Translations under genes and position numbers: made by a program
Shown: positions 45,561-55,263 of the stretch, piece by piece
Position numbering within the stretch: the first letter of the stretch is position 1
How the letters are laid out: each line of letters opens with the position of its first letter
Source of the DNA: Paracoccaceae bacterium
GTDB taxonomy: Bacteria; Pseudomonadota; Alphaproteobacteria; Rhodobacterales; Rhodobacteraceae
DNA: 64,000 nt
Assembly: GCA_030066855.1 (NCBI GenBank)
Contig: JASJAU010000013.1
Location: forward strand, 1-64,000
Direction: 5' to 3'
The notes under the pieces: generated by a model
The model's database searches: none
Told to the model about the DNA's origin: nothing
What the model saw: the letters and a program-made list of their open reading frames with translations, nothing else

Positions 45561-46841
45561 ATGGATACGATTTTTGCGCTGGCCTCCGCGCCAGGAAAAT
45601 CGGGGGTTGCGGTTGTACGAGTATCCGGTCCTTTGGCCCTTGCTGCAGCCTCACAAATCGCGGGGGAGCTTCCTGACGCGCAGGGCCGCGTCCTTCGCGC
45701 CCTTTCATGGGATGGGAGCGTTATCGACCAAGCACTTGTCTTGAGATTCGACAGGCCAAATAGCTTCACGGGCGAAGACGTGATTGAGTTTCAAACCCAC
45801 GGGTCGCCGGCGGTCGTCTCGAAGCTCCTGTCGGTGCTATCGGAGTTGCCCGGGTTGCGGCTTGCCGAACCTGGGGAGTTCACGCGCCGCGCGTTGGAGA
45901 ATGACCGAATGGACCTGTCGGAGGTCGAGGGCTTGGCCGATCTGATTGATGCCGAAACGGAGGCGCAGCGGCGTCAGGCCATGCGGGTGTTTCGGGGCGC
46001 TATGGGGACGCTGGTTGAAGGCTGGCGTGTCCGTCTGGTCCGCGCGGCCGCGCTTCTTGAGGCGACCATCGACTTCGCGGATGAGGACGTGCCAGTTGAT
46101 GTCACGCCGGAGGTTTTGGCGCTGTTGAATGGCGTGCTGCCGGAGTTAGGAAAGGAGATTGCGGGTGCGCGGGCGGCGGAGCGGATTCGCGATGGATTCG
46201 AAGTGGCCATTGTGGGTCCGCCGAACGCGGGAAAGTCGACCTTGCTGAACGCTCTTGCGGGCCGGGATGCCGCAATCACCTCTGAGACCGCCGGTACGAC
46301 TCGGGACGTGATTGAGGTTCGCATGGACTTGGCTGGGCTGCCCGTCACGGTTCTGGATACCGCAGGATTGCGTGAGACGGACGATGAGATCGAAGGTCTT
46401 GGTGTTGATCGGGCGCTGACCCGGGCCCGGGCGGCCGACCTCAGGATTGTTCTATTGGAGAGTCCCGGCAAACTGCCCGTTTTGGAACCCGAAAAGGACG
46501 ACCTCATTGTTGCTTCCAAATCGGACTCAGTCTCTGGCGCGGATTTCTCGGCGCTAACCGGGCAAGGTCTCGACGATCTGGTGCGTCAGGTGGGGGCGAT
46601 CCTTGAGCGTCGAGCGAGCGGGGTGGCAACGGCGACTCGCGACCGGCACAGGTTTGCTATTGCACGGGCCAAGCGCGATTTGGAATCCGCGATCGAACGC
46701 ATTAAGACAGGCTCGGAAATGACCGAACTCGCCGCTGAAGATGTGCGAAGCGGGGTGCGGGCGCTGGAAGGCCTGCTCGGTCGAGTCGATGTTGAGGATC
46801 TCTTGGACGAGATCTTTCAGAGTTTTTGCATCGGCAAGTAG
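45561..46841 (+). CDS. mnmE: tRNA modification GTPase MnmE
   Basis: 426 aa. It works with MnmG to place the cmnm5 group on U34 of certain tRNAs. N-terminal folate-binding domain ([19 protein letters not shown]), G domain with [31 protein letters not shown], and the C-terminal catalytic Cys in FCIGK. At 426 aa it is slightly short of E. coli MnmE, as is common in this order. A short AT-rich gap separates it from rho. Confidence 0.97.
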   Translation: MDTIFALASAPGKSGVAVVRVSGPLALAAASQIAGELPDAQGRVLRALSWDGSVIDQALVLRFDRPNSFTGEDVIEFQTHGSPAVVSKLLSVLSELPGLRLAEPGEFTRRALENDRMDLSEVEGLADLIDAETEAQRRQAMRVFRGAMGTLVEGWRVRLVRAAALLEATIDFADEDVPVDVTPEVLALLNGVLPELGKEIAGARAAERIRDGFEVAIVGPPNAGKSTLLNALAGRDAAITSETAGTTRDVIEVRMDLAGLPVTVLDTAGLRETDDEIEGLGVDRALTRARAADLRIVLLESPGKLPVLEPEKDDLIVASKSDSVSGADFSALTGQGLDDLVRQVGAILERRASGVATATRDRHRFAIARAKRDLESAIERIKTGSEMTELAAEDVRSGVRALEGLLGRVDVEDLLDEIFQSFCIGK

Positions 46842-46850
46842 GAACAGGAG

Positions 46851-46866
46851 TGTTTCACGTGAAACA
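46851..46866. promoter_or_regulatory. parS site 1 (ParB-binding), overlapping the mnmG start
   Basis: TGTTTCACGTGAAACA is a perfect 16-bp palindrome identical to the consensus parS. It spans the mnmG translation start: the GTG initiator at 46859-46861 is the centre of the palindrome. Confidence 0.95.
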
Positions 46867-48724
46867 TCGTGATGCGGATGTAATCGTCGTGGGCGGGGGC
46901 CATGCCGGGGCCGAAGCGGCGCATGCAGCGGCGCGCCGTGGCGCGCAGGTGACGCTTGTCACGTTGAGCGAGTCCGGAATCGGCGTGATGTCCTGCAATC
47001 CGGCGATCGGCGGTCTTGGCAAAGGTCACCTCGTGCGTGAGGTGGACGCCATGGACGGTGTCATGGGGCGCGTCGCCGACAAGGCGGGAATTCAATTTCG
47101 TCTCCTAAATCGGCGCAAAGGGCCGGCTGTTCAGGGACCCCGCGCTCAAGCCGATCGCGCGCTCTACAGAGACGGCGTCTTATCTGCCTTGCGCGAACTT
47201 CCCTCTATTCGGATAGTCCAGGATGAGGTCGTCGACTTCCTGGTGGAAAACGGTCGAGTGTCGGGCGTTGCTTTGGCGAGCGGAGCCGCGATTTCCGCGC
47301 CCTCGACCGTTCTGACCACAGGGACATTCCTTCGCGGCGTGGTCCATATTGGCGATGTACGTCGGGAGGGCGGTAGACTAGGGGATCGCGCGTCAGTACG
47401 GCTTTCCGAGCGGATCGACGCCTTCGGTTTGCGTCTGGGGCGCCTGAAAACCGGCACTCCGCCGCGTTTGAGGGCTTCTTCGATTAACTGGGACGCTCTC
47501 GAGCGGCAGCCGGGTGACGAGACGCCAACGCTCTTTTCTTTTCTCTCCACGGGGACATCGGCGCGTCAGATTGCCTGTGCTATCACCCACACGAACGCAT
47601 CGACCCACGACATCATTCGGCGGAATCTGGGCAGATCGGCTATGTATGGAGGCGCGATAGATGGCGTCGGACCGCGTTATTGCCCTTCCATAGAGGACAA
47701 AGTCGCCCGGTTCTCCGACAAAGACAGCCACCAGGTCTTCCTTGAACCTGAAGGTCTGAGCAGCGACTTGGTGTATCCGAACGGCATTTCCACTTCGCTT
47801 CCCGCAGATGTGCAAGAGGCGTATGTTCGTTCCATCCAGGGGCTTGAAAACGCTGAGATTGCGCAACCCGGATACGCCATCGAATACGACTACGTCGACC
47901 CGCGCGGCCTTGAGCGCACACTGCAGGCCTCTGACGTTCCAGGCCTTTATCTTGCGGGGCAGATCAACGGTACGACCGGGTACGAGGAGGCTGCAGCGCA
48001 AGGTCTTGCTGCCGGCCTCAACGCTGCCGGACGCGCGCTAGACCTGCCGGCCGTTCGTTTTTCAAGGGACAGCTCGTATATTGGCGTCCTTATCGACGAT
48101 CTCATCACACGTGGCGTGACCGAACCCTATCGGATGTTCACTTCCCGTGCGGAGTTCCGTCTGTCTTTGCGGGCCGACAATGCTGATCAACGGCTGACGC
48201 CGGTCGGCCGGGACGCCGGATGCGTGTCGGATCGGCGCTGGCGCGTATTCGAGACAAAAGTGGCCGCGATCCAAACCGGCATCCGCCTGCTCCGCGAGTT
48301 GAGTATCACGCCGAACGCGGCGAGAGAAATCGGCGCGCGGGTTGGTGCCGGAGCTGGCAAAAGGTCCGCCTTCGAGCTCCTTTCTCAACCCGAGGTCGGC
48401 TTTGAGATGCTGGAACAGCTTGAGCCGGAAGTGTCTGAAATTCCTTGCGACATCAAGGATCAGATCAAGCGGGACGCGCTCTACGCCAACTATATCGAAA
48501 GACAGGCCAAAGATGTGGCGGCGCTCAGAAAAGATGAAGGTCAGCCGATTCCAACCGGCTTTGACTTCGGCGCCGTAACCGGGCTCTCGAATGAGCTTCG
48601 CGAGAAACTCTCAGCAATACGGCCGGAAACGCTAGGTCAGGCGGGACGCATCGAGGGGATGACGCCTGCAGCGCTGACCCTTATACTTGCGAAGATCCGG
48701 CAGGCTGAAAGAAGAACCGCATGA
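46859..48724 (+). CDS. mnmG: tRNA uridine-5-carboxymethylaminomethyl modification protein MnmG (GidA)
   Basis: 621 aa from a GTG at 46859 inside the parS palindrome, giving [22 protein letters not shown] at 46846-46850 is correctly spaced for it. An earlier GTG at 46850 would overlap that ribosome site. FAD domain [17 protein letters not shown], then [32 protein letters not shown] and GYEEAAAQG. Partner of MnmE in U34 modification. Its stop overlaps the rsmG start (ATGA). Confidence 0.97.
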   Translation: MKHRDADVIVVGGGHAGAEAAHAAARRGAQVTLVTLSESGIGVMSCNPAIGGLGKGHLVREVDAMDGVMGRVADKAGIQFRLLNRRKGPAVQGPRAQADRALYRDGVLSALRELPSIRIVQDEVVDFLVENGRVSGVALASGAAISAPSTVLTTGTFLRGVVHIGDVRREGGRLGDRASVRLSERIDAFGLRLGRLKTGTPPRLRASSINWDALERQPGDETPTLFSFLSTGTSARQIACAITHTNASTHDIIRRNLGRSAMYGGAIDGVGPRYCPSIEDKVARFSDKDSHQVFLEPEGLSSDLVYPNGISTSLPADVQEAYVRSIQGLENAEIAQPGYAIEYDYVDPRGLERTLQASDVPGLYLAGQINGTTGYEEAAAQGLAAGLNAAGRALDLPAVRFSRDSSYIGVLIDDLITRGVTEPYRMFTSRAEFRLSLRADNADQRLTPVGRDAGCVSDRRWRVFETKVAAIQTGIRLLRELSITPNAAREIGARVGAGAGKRSAFELLSQPEVGFEMLEQLEPEVSEIPCDIKDQIKRDALYANYIERQAKDVAALRKDEGQPIPTGFDFGAVTGLSNELREKLSAIRPETLGQAGRIEGMTPAALTLILAKIRQAERRTA

Positions 48725-49347
48725 AGTCTGGCCGTGAGGCGTTTCAGATATCGTTGGGTGTTTCACGTGAAACAATGCGCCGTTTCGATACCTACGCGAA
48801 GCTTCTCTTGGATTGGAACAAGCGGATCAATCTTGTGGCCAAGGGCACCGAGGACGATCTCTGGACCCGCCATTTCCTTGATTCCGGACAGCTGTCCTCT
48901 CATTTGGCCAATCGCGGCGGCGCTCTGGTCGATATCGGAAGCGGCGCCGGGTTTCCAGGTGCCGTTCTCGCGCTGCTGACGGCAGGCGACCCTGGTGCCG
49001 GACCCATTGTTCTGATCGAAGCCGACAAACGGAAGGCTGCGTTCCTGCGAACTATGTCGCGCGAGACGGGCGTTCCGCTCACAGTGCTTGCCGAACGGTC
49101 CGAGCAGGCGCCGCCTCAAAACGCTTCATTGCTGACATCCCGCGCTATGGCGCCGTTGACGGGGCTTCTCGAACATGCGTCGCGACATCTGGCGCCCAAC
49201 GGCGAGGCCTTTTTTCTAAAGGGGCGGACAGCGCGCGAAGAGGTTCAGGACGCTCTTGCAGATTGGTCCTTCCGCTGCGAGACTTTTCCCAGCCGGACGA
49301 AAAGGGATGCCGTCATCCTGAAGGTTGGAGGCATCCATCGTGTATGA
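48721..49347 (+). CDS. rsmG: 16S rRNA (guanine527-N7)-methyltransferase RsmG (GidB)
   Basis: 208 aa. SAM-dependent methyltransferase with [27 protein letters not shown] and the SAM motif [29 protein letters not shown] follows. Codons 13-18 are formed by the second parS site, which the protein reads as GVSRETM. Its 3' end overlaps the parA start by 8 bases. Confidence 0.96.
   Translation: MKSGREAFQISLGVSRETMRRFDTYAKLLLDWNKRINLVAKGTEDDLWTRHFLDSGQLSSHLANRGGALVDIGSGAGFPGAVLALLTAGDPGAGPIVLIEADKRKAAFLRTMSRETGVPLTVLAERSEQAPPQNASLLTSRAMAPLTGLLEHASRHLAPNGEAFFLKGRTAREEVQDALADWSFRCETFPSRTKRDAVILKVGGIHRV
48759..48774. promoter_or_regulatory. parS site 2 (ParB-binding), inside rsmG
   Basis: Second perfect copy of TGTTTCACGTGAAACA, 1.9 kb from the first, within the early codons of rsmG. 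Both are in the parAB operon and within about 5 kb of the proposed origin. Confidence 0.95.
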
Positions 49348-50149
49348 TCCGTCCCGTCCGCCACCGCCCCGGATCATCTCGATCGCAAATCAAAAAGGCG
49401 GGGTGGGCAAGACGACGACCGCCATTAATCTCGGCGCCGCCCTGGCGGAGGCCGGCTATAACGTTCTCCTCGTTGATATCGACCCGCAAGGCAACGCCTC
49501 CACCGGCCTTGGGGCCGGGCCCGATGACCGGGACTTCACCACGTACGACCTGTTGTTGGAGGGCGCCGATCTGGATGACGTCGTCCGCCCGACGGCGGTT
49601 GAGGGTCTCCTCCTTGCGCCGGCCACGACAGACCTCAGCTCGGCTGATATCGAGATGGTGTCGACGGAGCGGCGCAGCTACCTCCTGCACGACGCATTGC
49701 GCCAGCCAAAGATCGATCTTTACGAGCTCGACTTCGTCCTGATCGACTGCCCGCCGTCCCTTAGCCTTCTCACCGTTAACGCTATGGTCGCTTCCGACAG
49801 CATTCTGGTTCCTCTGCAAAGCGAGTTTTTCGCGCTCGAGGGGCTGTCTCAGCTGATGCTGACGATCCGAGATGTCCGTAAGACAGCGAATCCCGATCTC
49901 CGGATCGAGGGCATCCTGCTCACCATGTATGACGGGCGGAACAATCTCAGCCAGCAGGTTGAGAGCGACGCCCGAGCGACCCTGGGTGAACTGGTCTTTA
50001 AGACAATCGTGCCAAGAAACGTCCGGGTCTCCGAGGCGCCATCATATGCAATGCCGGTGATTTCCTATGATCCAATGTCAAAAGGCGCGCGCGCCTATCG
50101 CGCAATGGCACAAGAAGTGGTAGAGAGACTCAAGGACAACACAGAATAG
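49340..50149 (+). CDS. parA: chromosome partitioning ATPase ParA
   Basis: 269 aa from a GTG at 49340, with GGAGG 8 bases upstream (the longer TTG start at 49325 precedes that site). It has the deviant Walker A ANQKGGVGKTTTAINLG, LVDIDPQGNASTGLG and LIDCPPSLSLLTVNAM. With ParB/parS it segregates the chromosome origin. Overlaps rsmG by 8 bases; parB follows after 9 bases. Confidence 0.97.
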   Translation: MYDPSRPPPPRIISIANQKGGVGKTTTAINLGAALAEAGYNVLLVDIDPQGNASTGLGAGPDDRDFTTYDLLLEGADLDDVVRPTAVEGLLLAPATTDLSSADIEMVSTERRSYLLHDALRQPKIDLYELDFVLIDCPPSLSLLTVNAMVASDSILVPLQSEFFALEGLSQLMLTIRDVRKTANPDLRIEGILLTMYDGRNNLSQQVESDARATLGELVFKTIVPRNVRVSEAPSYAMPVISYDPMSKGARAYRAMAQEVVERLKDNTE

Positions 50150-50158
50150 GGTAGGAGC

Positions 50159-51070
50159 ATGGGACAGGCAAAACCCGAACGACGGGCACTTGGGCGGGGA
50201 TTGTCCGCCTTGATGGCGGATGTGGAGCTGGCCTCGGGATCGTCGCCTGACACCGCCGCGCCCAGACGTGCCGATGCCGCTATCTCCGTCGACAAGATCG
50301 AGCCCAATCCCGACCAGCCACGACGGGATTTTCCCGAGATCGCGCTGGACGAGCTTGCGACCTCGATCCGGGAAAAGGGCGTCATCCAGCCGCTCATTCT
50401 GCGCACCCATCCTACGAAGTCCGGCCGTTATGAGATCGTCGCCGGCGAGCGACGCTGGCGCGCGGCGCAACGGGCGCGGCTCCATCAGGTTCCGGCGATC
50501 GTGCGCGACTTCGACGATACCGAAGTGCTTGAGGTCGCGATTATCGAGAATATCCAGCGCGCCGATCTGAACGCGGTGGAGGAGGCTGCCGGCTACCGCC
50601 AGCTGATGGAGCGGTTTGGGCATACGCAGGAGAAGCTGGCCGAGGCGCTTGGGAAAAGCCGCAGCCATATCGCCAATCTTCTGCGTCTGCTGACGCTCCC
50701 GGAAGAGGTTCTCGACCTGTTGCGCTCTGGCGAGCTTTCTGCGGGTCATGCGCGCGCTCTTGTGACGGCGGAGGATCCCGTCGCGCTCGCTCGGCTCGTT
50801 CTCAAAAAGGGCCTTTCCGTTCGCGAGACCGAAGATCTTGTGCGGTCCCGCGCCGCGCCCAAACCCATCAACAGCAACGGCGCCCCGCCAAAAGACGCCG
50901 ACACGCGCGCGATTGAAAAGGACATCACGGCGGCGCTGGGACTCAAGGTCACGATCGACCATTCGCCAGAGACTGGAGCCGGGCGGATGACGCTGCGCTA
51001 CAAAGACCTGGATCAGCTTGACGAGATTTGCCGACGGCTTTCGGCCACAGTTGGTGCTGGCGAGGTTTAG
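50159..51070 (+). CDS. parB: chromosome partitioning protein ParB
   Basis: 303 aa. N-terminal ParA-contact region (RRALGRGLSALMADVE), CTPase/ParB_N domain with GERRWRAAQRARL and ENIQRADLNAVEEAAGY, the parS-reading helix-turn-helix (KLAEALGKSRSHIANLLRLL) and a C-terminal dimer domain. The two parS sites upstream are its expected targets. It converges on hemW with a 4-base overlap. Confidence 0.97.
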   Translation: MGQAKPERRALGRGLSALMADVELASGSSPDTAAPRRADAAISVDKIEPNPDQPRRDFPEIALDELATSIREKGVIQPLILRTHPTKSGRYEIVAGERRWRAAQRARLHQVPAIVRDFDDTEVLEVAIIENIQRADLNAVEEAAGYRQLMERFGHTQEKLAEALGKSRSHIANLLRLLTLPEEVLDLLRSGELSAGHARALVTAEDPVALARLVLKKGLSVRETEDLVRSRAAPKPINSNGAPPKDADTRAIEKDITAALGLKVTIDHSPETGAGRMTLRYKDLDQLDEICRRLSATVGAGEV

Positions 51071-52206
51071 GCCAACAACTCCCGCAGAACCGCGTTCAGG
51101 AGCGGGCGGCCTTCTGGCGTCAGCCGGATACGATCTCCACGCGTCTCCAAGAGCTGAAAATCCGTTAACTGATTGATATGATTTATTTTATCAGTAAGAT
51201 CCTCAATCTCCCGACCCATGTCGACACCGCCGGACAAACGCAATCCCATCATGAGACGCTCTTCCCGCACCTCATCCTTCGGGATCGCGTGGCGCTGCGC
51301 CTCGCCACTGCCGCGGTCTACTGCGTCCAGCCAGCCCGTCGGCGCCCGGATCGCCTCAGTCGCCAGACGTTCCCCCGCCAGAGTGAACCGCCCATGCGCG
51401 CCAGGCCCGATTCCGGCCCAGTCGCCGCCTTCCCAGTAGGTCAGGTTGTGCCGCGACTCGGCACCAGACCGCGCGTGATTGGAGATCTCATAGGCGGGCA
51501 GGCCGGCCGCCTCGCAAGCCTCCTGGGTCGCTGCATACATGTCCGCCGTCAAATCCTCATCCGGAAGCCCCGAAAGGCGCCCCCGCGCGAACCGGTCCCC
51601 AAAGGCTGTGCCGGGTTCGATCGTGAGCTGGTAGAACGAGACATGATCAGGCGCCAAACTCAACGCACGCTCCAGCTCCGCCCGCCAGGCGGCCAGGGAC
51701 TGGTCTTGCCGCGCGTAAATCAGATCAAACGAGCATCGGTCGAAAACCCGCCGCGCGACATCGAATGCAGCAAGACCCTCCTCAGCAGAGTGCAGCCGGC
51801 CCAAGGCCTTCAGGTCGCTGTCATTCAGCGCTTGGAGCCCCATTGACACCCGGTTCACGCCGGCGCCCCGGTATCCCGCAAACCGCCCCGCCTCGACAGA
51901 AGTCGGGTTGGCCTCCAGCGTGATTTCCATGTCATTGACAGGCGTCCAGGCGGCTCTCGCCACGTCGATCACACGCGCGACCGTTTCGGGCGCCATGAGG
52001 CTGGGCGTCCCGCCGCCAAAGAAAATCGATGTCAGGCGCCGGTCGCCGATCTCTTCCCGTGTCCGCGCGATCTCCACCTCGAACGCCGCGCGCCAGCGGC
52101 CCTGATCGACATGGGCCGACACATGACTGTTGAAGTCGCAGTAGGGGCACTTGGCTTGGCAAAACGGCCAGTGGACATAAAGCGCGAGCTCCGCCGGGTC
52201 AGCCAT
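51067..52206 (-). CDS. hemW: heme chaperone HemW (radical SAM, HemN-like)
   Basis: 379 aa. Radical-SAM 4Fe-4S motif CQAKCPYC (CxxxCxxC) in YVHWPFCQAKCPYCDFN near the N-terminus, then SIFFGGGTPSLM and RVSMGLQALND. It lacks the first extra region of coproporphyrinogen dehydrogenase HemN and fits HemW, which transfers heme. It is last of rph-rdgB-hemW and overlaps rdgB by 8 bases. Confidence 0.93.
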   Translation of the reverse strand: MADPAELALYVHWPFCQAKCPYCDFNSHVSAHVDQGRWRAAFEVEIARTREEIGDRRLTSIFFGGGTPSLMAPETVARVIDVARAAWTPVNDMEITLEANPTSVEAGRFAGYRGAGVNRVSMGLQALNDSDLKALGRLHSAEEGLAAFDVARRVFDRCSFDLIYARQDQSLAAWRAELERALSLAPDHVSFYQLTIEPGTAFGDRFARGRLSGLPDEDLTADMYAATQEACEAAGLPAYEISNHARSGAESRHNLTYWEGGDWAGIGPGAHGRFTLAGERLATEAIRAPTGWLDAVDRGSGEAQRHAIPKDEVREERLMMGLRLSGGVDMGREIEDLTDKINHINQLTDFQLLETRGDRIRLTPEGRPLLNAVLRELLA

Positions 52207-52810
52207 CCCCGAACACGGCTCTTAACTTCCGAAATGCGTCGGCGCGGTGGCTGATGCGGTTCTTCTCCCACCGGTCCATCTCACCGAATGTCTGCGCGTA
52301 GCCGTACGGCTGAAAGATCGGGTCATATCCGTGGCCTTGTGATCCCCGCATGGGCCAAACCACTTGACCCTCCATCCGGCCTTCGAACACCTCGTCATGC
52401 CCGTCCGGCCAAGCCAGAACGAAGGTGCAGCAAAACCGAGCGGCTCTCGGATGCGCCGCGCCCGCGGCCTCGAGTTCCTCATGCGCCCGCCGCATGGCCA
52501 TCTCGAAATCGCGGCCGTTCGGGGTCTCCGCCCAATCCGCGGTATAGACGCCAGGAGCGCCGCCCAGCGCGTCGATCTCGATCCCGGAGTCATCGGCTAG
52601 CGCGGGCAGGTTTGTGGCCTCCGCCGCCGCATGCGCCTTGATCCGCGCGTTCTCCACAAATTCGGTTCCGGTCTCCTCCGGCTCGGGCAGGTTCTTTTCC
52701 GCCGCGCCTACCACCGTTATCCCATGATCGCGCAGGAGATCGGCGATCTCCTCCAGCTTGCCGGCGTTATGGGTCGCCACTAGAAGCGTATCGCCCGTGA
52801 ACCGGCGCAT
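52199..52810 (-). CDS. rdgB: dITP/XTP pyrophosphatase RdgB
   Basis: 203 aa. Housecleaning enzyme that removes non-canonical purine NTPs. LVATHNAGKLEEIADLL at the N-terminus, ALADDSGIEIDALGGAPGVYT (metal site) and the C-terminal KNRISHRADAFRKL. Its start overlaps the rph stop by one base. Confidence 0.96.
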   Translation of the reverse strand: MRRFTGDTLLVATHNAGKLEEIADLLRDHGITVVGAAEKNLPEPEETGTEFVENARIKAHAAAEATNLPALADDSGIEIDALGGAPGVYTADWAETPNGRDFEMAMRRAHEELEAAGAAHPRAARFCCTFVLAWPDGHDEVFEGRMEGQVVWPMRGSQGHGYDPIFQPYGYAQTFGEMDRWEKNRISHRADAFRKLRAVFGDG

Positions 52811-53520
52811 CAGCCAAGCGCCGCGCTCTGCGCCGCTTTCAGTTCTTCGGCGCCTTGACCGGCTAGGTCGAGAAGCGTGCCAAGCTCGTCGCGAGAGAAA
52901 GTCGCGCCTTCCGCTGACATCTGAACCTCAATCAACCGCCCGTCGCCGGTCAGAACGAAGTTGCCGTCGACCCCGGCCTCGCTGTCCTCTGGATAGTCCA
53001 GGTCCAGGATCGGCTGGCCGGCATACACGCCGCAGGACACCGCGACTACGTGATCGGTCAGTGGATCGGACGTGACCAGCCCGGCCTTGAGGAGTTTGTC
53101 GACCGCCAACCTCAAGGCCACCCAGCCCCCGGTGATCGAGGCGCAGCGCGTCCCGCCATCCGCCTGGATGACATCGCAATCGATGGTGATCTGCCGCTCG
53201 CCCAGCGCGGGCCGGTCGACGCAGGCGCGAAGCGACCGGCCGATAAGCCGCTGAATTTCCTGCGTTCGCCCCGACTGCCCGCGCTTCGCCTCGCGATTTG
53301 TTCGGGTGTGTGTCGACCGCGGCAGCATCCCGTACTCCGCCGTCACCCAGCCAAGGCCCGAATTCTTCATCCAGGGCGGAACCCGCTCGTCAATAGACGC
53401 GGTGCAAAGCACATGGGTGTCCCCGCAGCGGATCAGACAGGACCCTTCGGCATGCCGGGTGACGCCGGTCTCGATTGAGACCGGACGCATCTCGCTTATA
53501 TCTCTGCCAGAGGGCCGCAT
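52810..53520 (-). CDS. rph: ribonuclease PH
   Basis: 236 aa. Phosphorolytic 3' exoribonuclease that trims t[21 protein letters not shown], the tRNA-binding arginines in [36 protein letters not shown] and [16 protein letters not shown]. First gene of the leftward rph-rdgB-hemW operon, divergent from hrcA. Confidence 0.96.
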   Translation of the reverse strand: MRPSGRDISEMRPVSIETGVTRHAEGSCLIRCGDTHVLCTASIDERVPPWMKNSGLGWVTAEYGMLPRSTHTRTNREAKRGQSGRTQEIQRLIGRSLRACVDRPALGERQITIDCDVIQADGGTRCASITGGWVALRLAVDKLLKAGLVTSDPLTDHVVAVSCGVYAGQPILDLDYPEDSEAGVDGNFVLTGDGRLIEVQMSAEGATFSRDELGTLLDLAGQGAEELKAAQSAALG

Positions 53521-53635
53521 GAAATTCTCCTATTGAGGTTGGCGGTTGATAGTCGCCGCGCGACACCCCATCAACCCCAATTGACGCGGGCTCCGCCTTG
53601 TCTTTAATTGCATCGCTTCTTACGACATCGGGCCG

Positions 53636-54706
53636 ATGACGGACGCTGGAAAACTCCTTGAGGAAATGAACGACCGCTCCCGGGAGGTCTTTCGCCGGGT
53701 TGTCGAATCGTACTTGGGCACGGGCGATCCAGTTGGCAGCCGTACGCTCACCCGCGAGATGAGTAAAAAGGTCTCTGCCGCCACGATCCGCAACGTGATG
53801 CAGGACCTGGAGTATCTGGGCCTTTTGAACTCGCCCCATATTTCCGCTGGTCGTGTTCCCACGGAGCTTGGGCTCAGGCTTTTTGTCGACGGGCTTCTGG
53901 AGGTGCGGGACCTGACGGATGAGGACCGCGACGCCATCGACGGCTCGCTCGCGTCGCCCGGCCCGGACACTAGCGACATCCTCGATCGCGTCGGTTCGGC
54001 GCTCTCCGGCGCGACGCATGGCGCGAGCCTAGTACTCGCGCCGAAGCAGGAAGCGCCGATCAAGCATATCGAATTCGTGAGCCTCGCCGCCGACCGTGCG
54101 CTGGTCGTACTCGTTTTCGCCAACGGGCACGTCGAAAACCGCGTCTTCACACCACCGCCCGGCCAGACGCCGAGCTCGATGCGCGAGGCGGCGAACTTCC
54201 TGAACTCCATTGTCGACGGCCATACTCTGTCCGAGCTCGGATCGGTCATCACCCGCGAGATCGGGCTTCACCGGCAGGAGCTCGACACGCTCGCCCGTGA
54301 TCTGGTCGAGCTGGGCGGCGCTTATTGGGAGGACGAGGGCGCGCCCTATGAACGGCTGATTGTCCGGGGCCGCGCCAACCTTCTGGAAGACAGCGCCGAG
54401 GAGGGCGATCTTGAGCGCATCCGCAGCCTCTTTGACGACCTCGAGCGCAAGCGTGACATAGCCGAATTCCTCGAATTGACCGAGACCGGCGAGGGCGTCC
54501 GCGTGTTCATTGGCTCCGAGAACAAACTTTTCTCACTTTCGGGTTCCTCTCTGGTGGTTTCCCCGTATATGAACGCGGATCGAAAGATCGTGGGCGCTGT
54601 CGGCGTCATCGGCCCAACGCGGCTGAACTACGGCAGGATCGTTCCAATCGTTGATTACACCGCCCAATTGGTCGGGCGGCTCATTTCGGATCGAGGGCAG
54701 TCATGA
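53636..54706 (+). CDS. hrcA: heat-inducible transcription repressor HrcA
   Basis: 356 aa. Winged helix at the N-terminus (GSRTLTREMSKKVSAATIRN, then LEYLGLLNSPHISAGRVPTELG), GAF-like middle and a C-terminal dimer part ending LIVPIVDYTA-like. It represses groESL and related genes by binding CIRCE boxes. No CIRCE box is seen before it here. Stop overlaps the grpE start (ATGA). Confidence 0.95.
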   Translation: MTDAGKLLEEMNDRSREVFRRVVESYLGTGDPVGSRTLTREMSKKVSAATIRNVMQDLEYLGLLNSPHISAGRVPTELGLRLFVDGLLEVRDLTDEDRDAIDGSLASPGPDTSDILDRVGSALSGATHGASLVLAPKQEAPIKHIEFVSLAADRALVVLVFANGHVENRVFTPPPGQTPSSMREAANFLNSIVDGHTLSELGSVITREIGLHRQELDTLARDLVELGGAYWEDEGAPYERLIVRGRANLLEDSAEEGDLERIRSLFDDLERKRDIAEFLELTETGEGVRVFIGSENKLFSLSGSSLVVSPYMNADRKIVGAVGVIGPTRLNYGRIVPIVDYTAQLVGRLISDRGQS

Positions 54707-55260
54707 GCGAACCCAAAGAAGAGGCACCGATGCCCGAAGAAGAGCTGATCGATATTGACAGCCCCGAGGCGCTCGAAGAACCGGATCTGGACGAGCGAAT
54801 TGAGGCGCTTGAGGCCGAGCGCGACGAGTTTCGCGACCGGTTTATGCGCGCCCTGGCCGATGCCGAGAATTCCCGGAAGCGGTCAGAACGCGATCGCCGC
54901 GAGGCAGAGCAATATGGCGGCTCTAAGCTCGCCCGCGACCTGCTGCCTGTTTTCGACAACATGAAACGCGCCGTGGACGCGATTCCGGAGGAGCTGAAGG
55001 AGACGAACAAGGCCGTGATCGAGGGCGTCGAGCTGACGATGCGCGAGCTGTTGTCCGTCTTCAAAAAGCACGGGATAGAACCGATCTCGCCCGAAATCGG
55101 CGACACGTTCGATCCGCAGCTTCACGAGGCAATGTTCGAGGCGCCTCTCCCTGGCACCGTGGCGGGTGAGATCATTCAGGTCGAGGCCGATGGTTTCCTG
55201 CTCTACGACCGCCTGCTGCGTCCCGCAAAAGTCGGCGTCAGCTCAATGCCAGCGTCCTGA
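54703..55260 (+). CDS. grpE: nucleotide exchange factor GrpE
   Basis: 185 aa. Acidic disordered N-terminus, long helix (about 35-95, with ERDEFRDRFMRALADAENSRK) and the C-terminal beta domain with MFEAPLPGTVAGEIIQ, IQVEADGFLLYDRLLRPAKV. Releases ADP from DnaK. Coupled to hrcA. It converges on mutS with a 3-base gap. Confidence 0.96.
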   Translation: MSEPKEEAPMPEEELIDIDSPEALEEPDLDERIEALEAERDEFRDRFMRALADAENSRKRSERDRREAEQYGGSKLARDLLPVFDNMKRAVDAIPEELKETNKAVIEGVELTMRELLSVFKKHGIEPISPEIGDTFDPQLHEAMFEAPLPGTVAGEIIQVEADGFLLYDRLLRPAKVGVSSMPAS

Positions 55261-55263
55261 CAC

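Noticed and set aside
53521-53635. Possible CIRCE operator before hrcA
   Set aside because: No TTAGCACTC-N9-GAGTGCTAA-like repeat is present in this gap.
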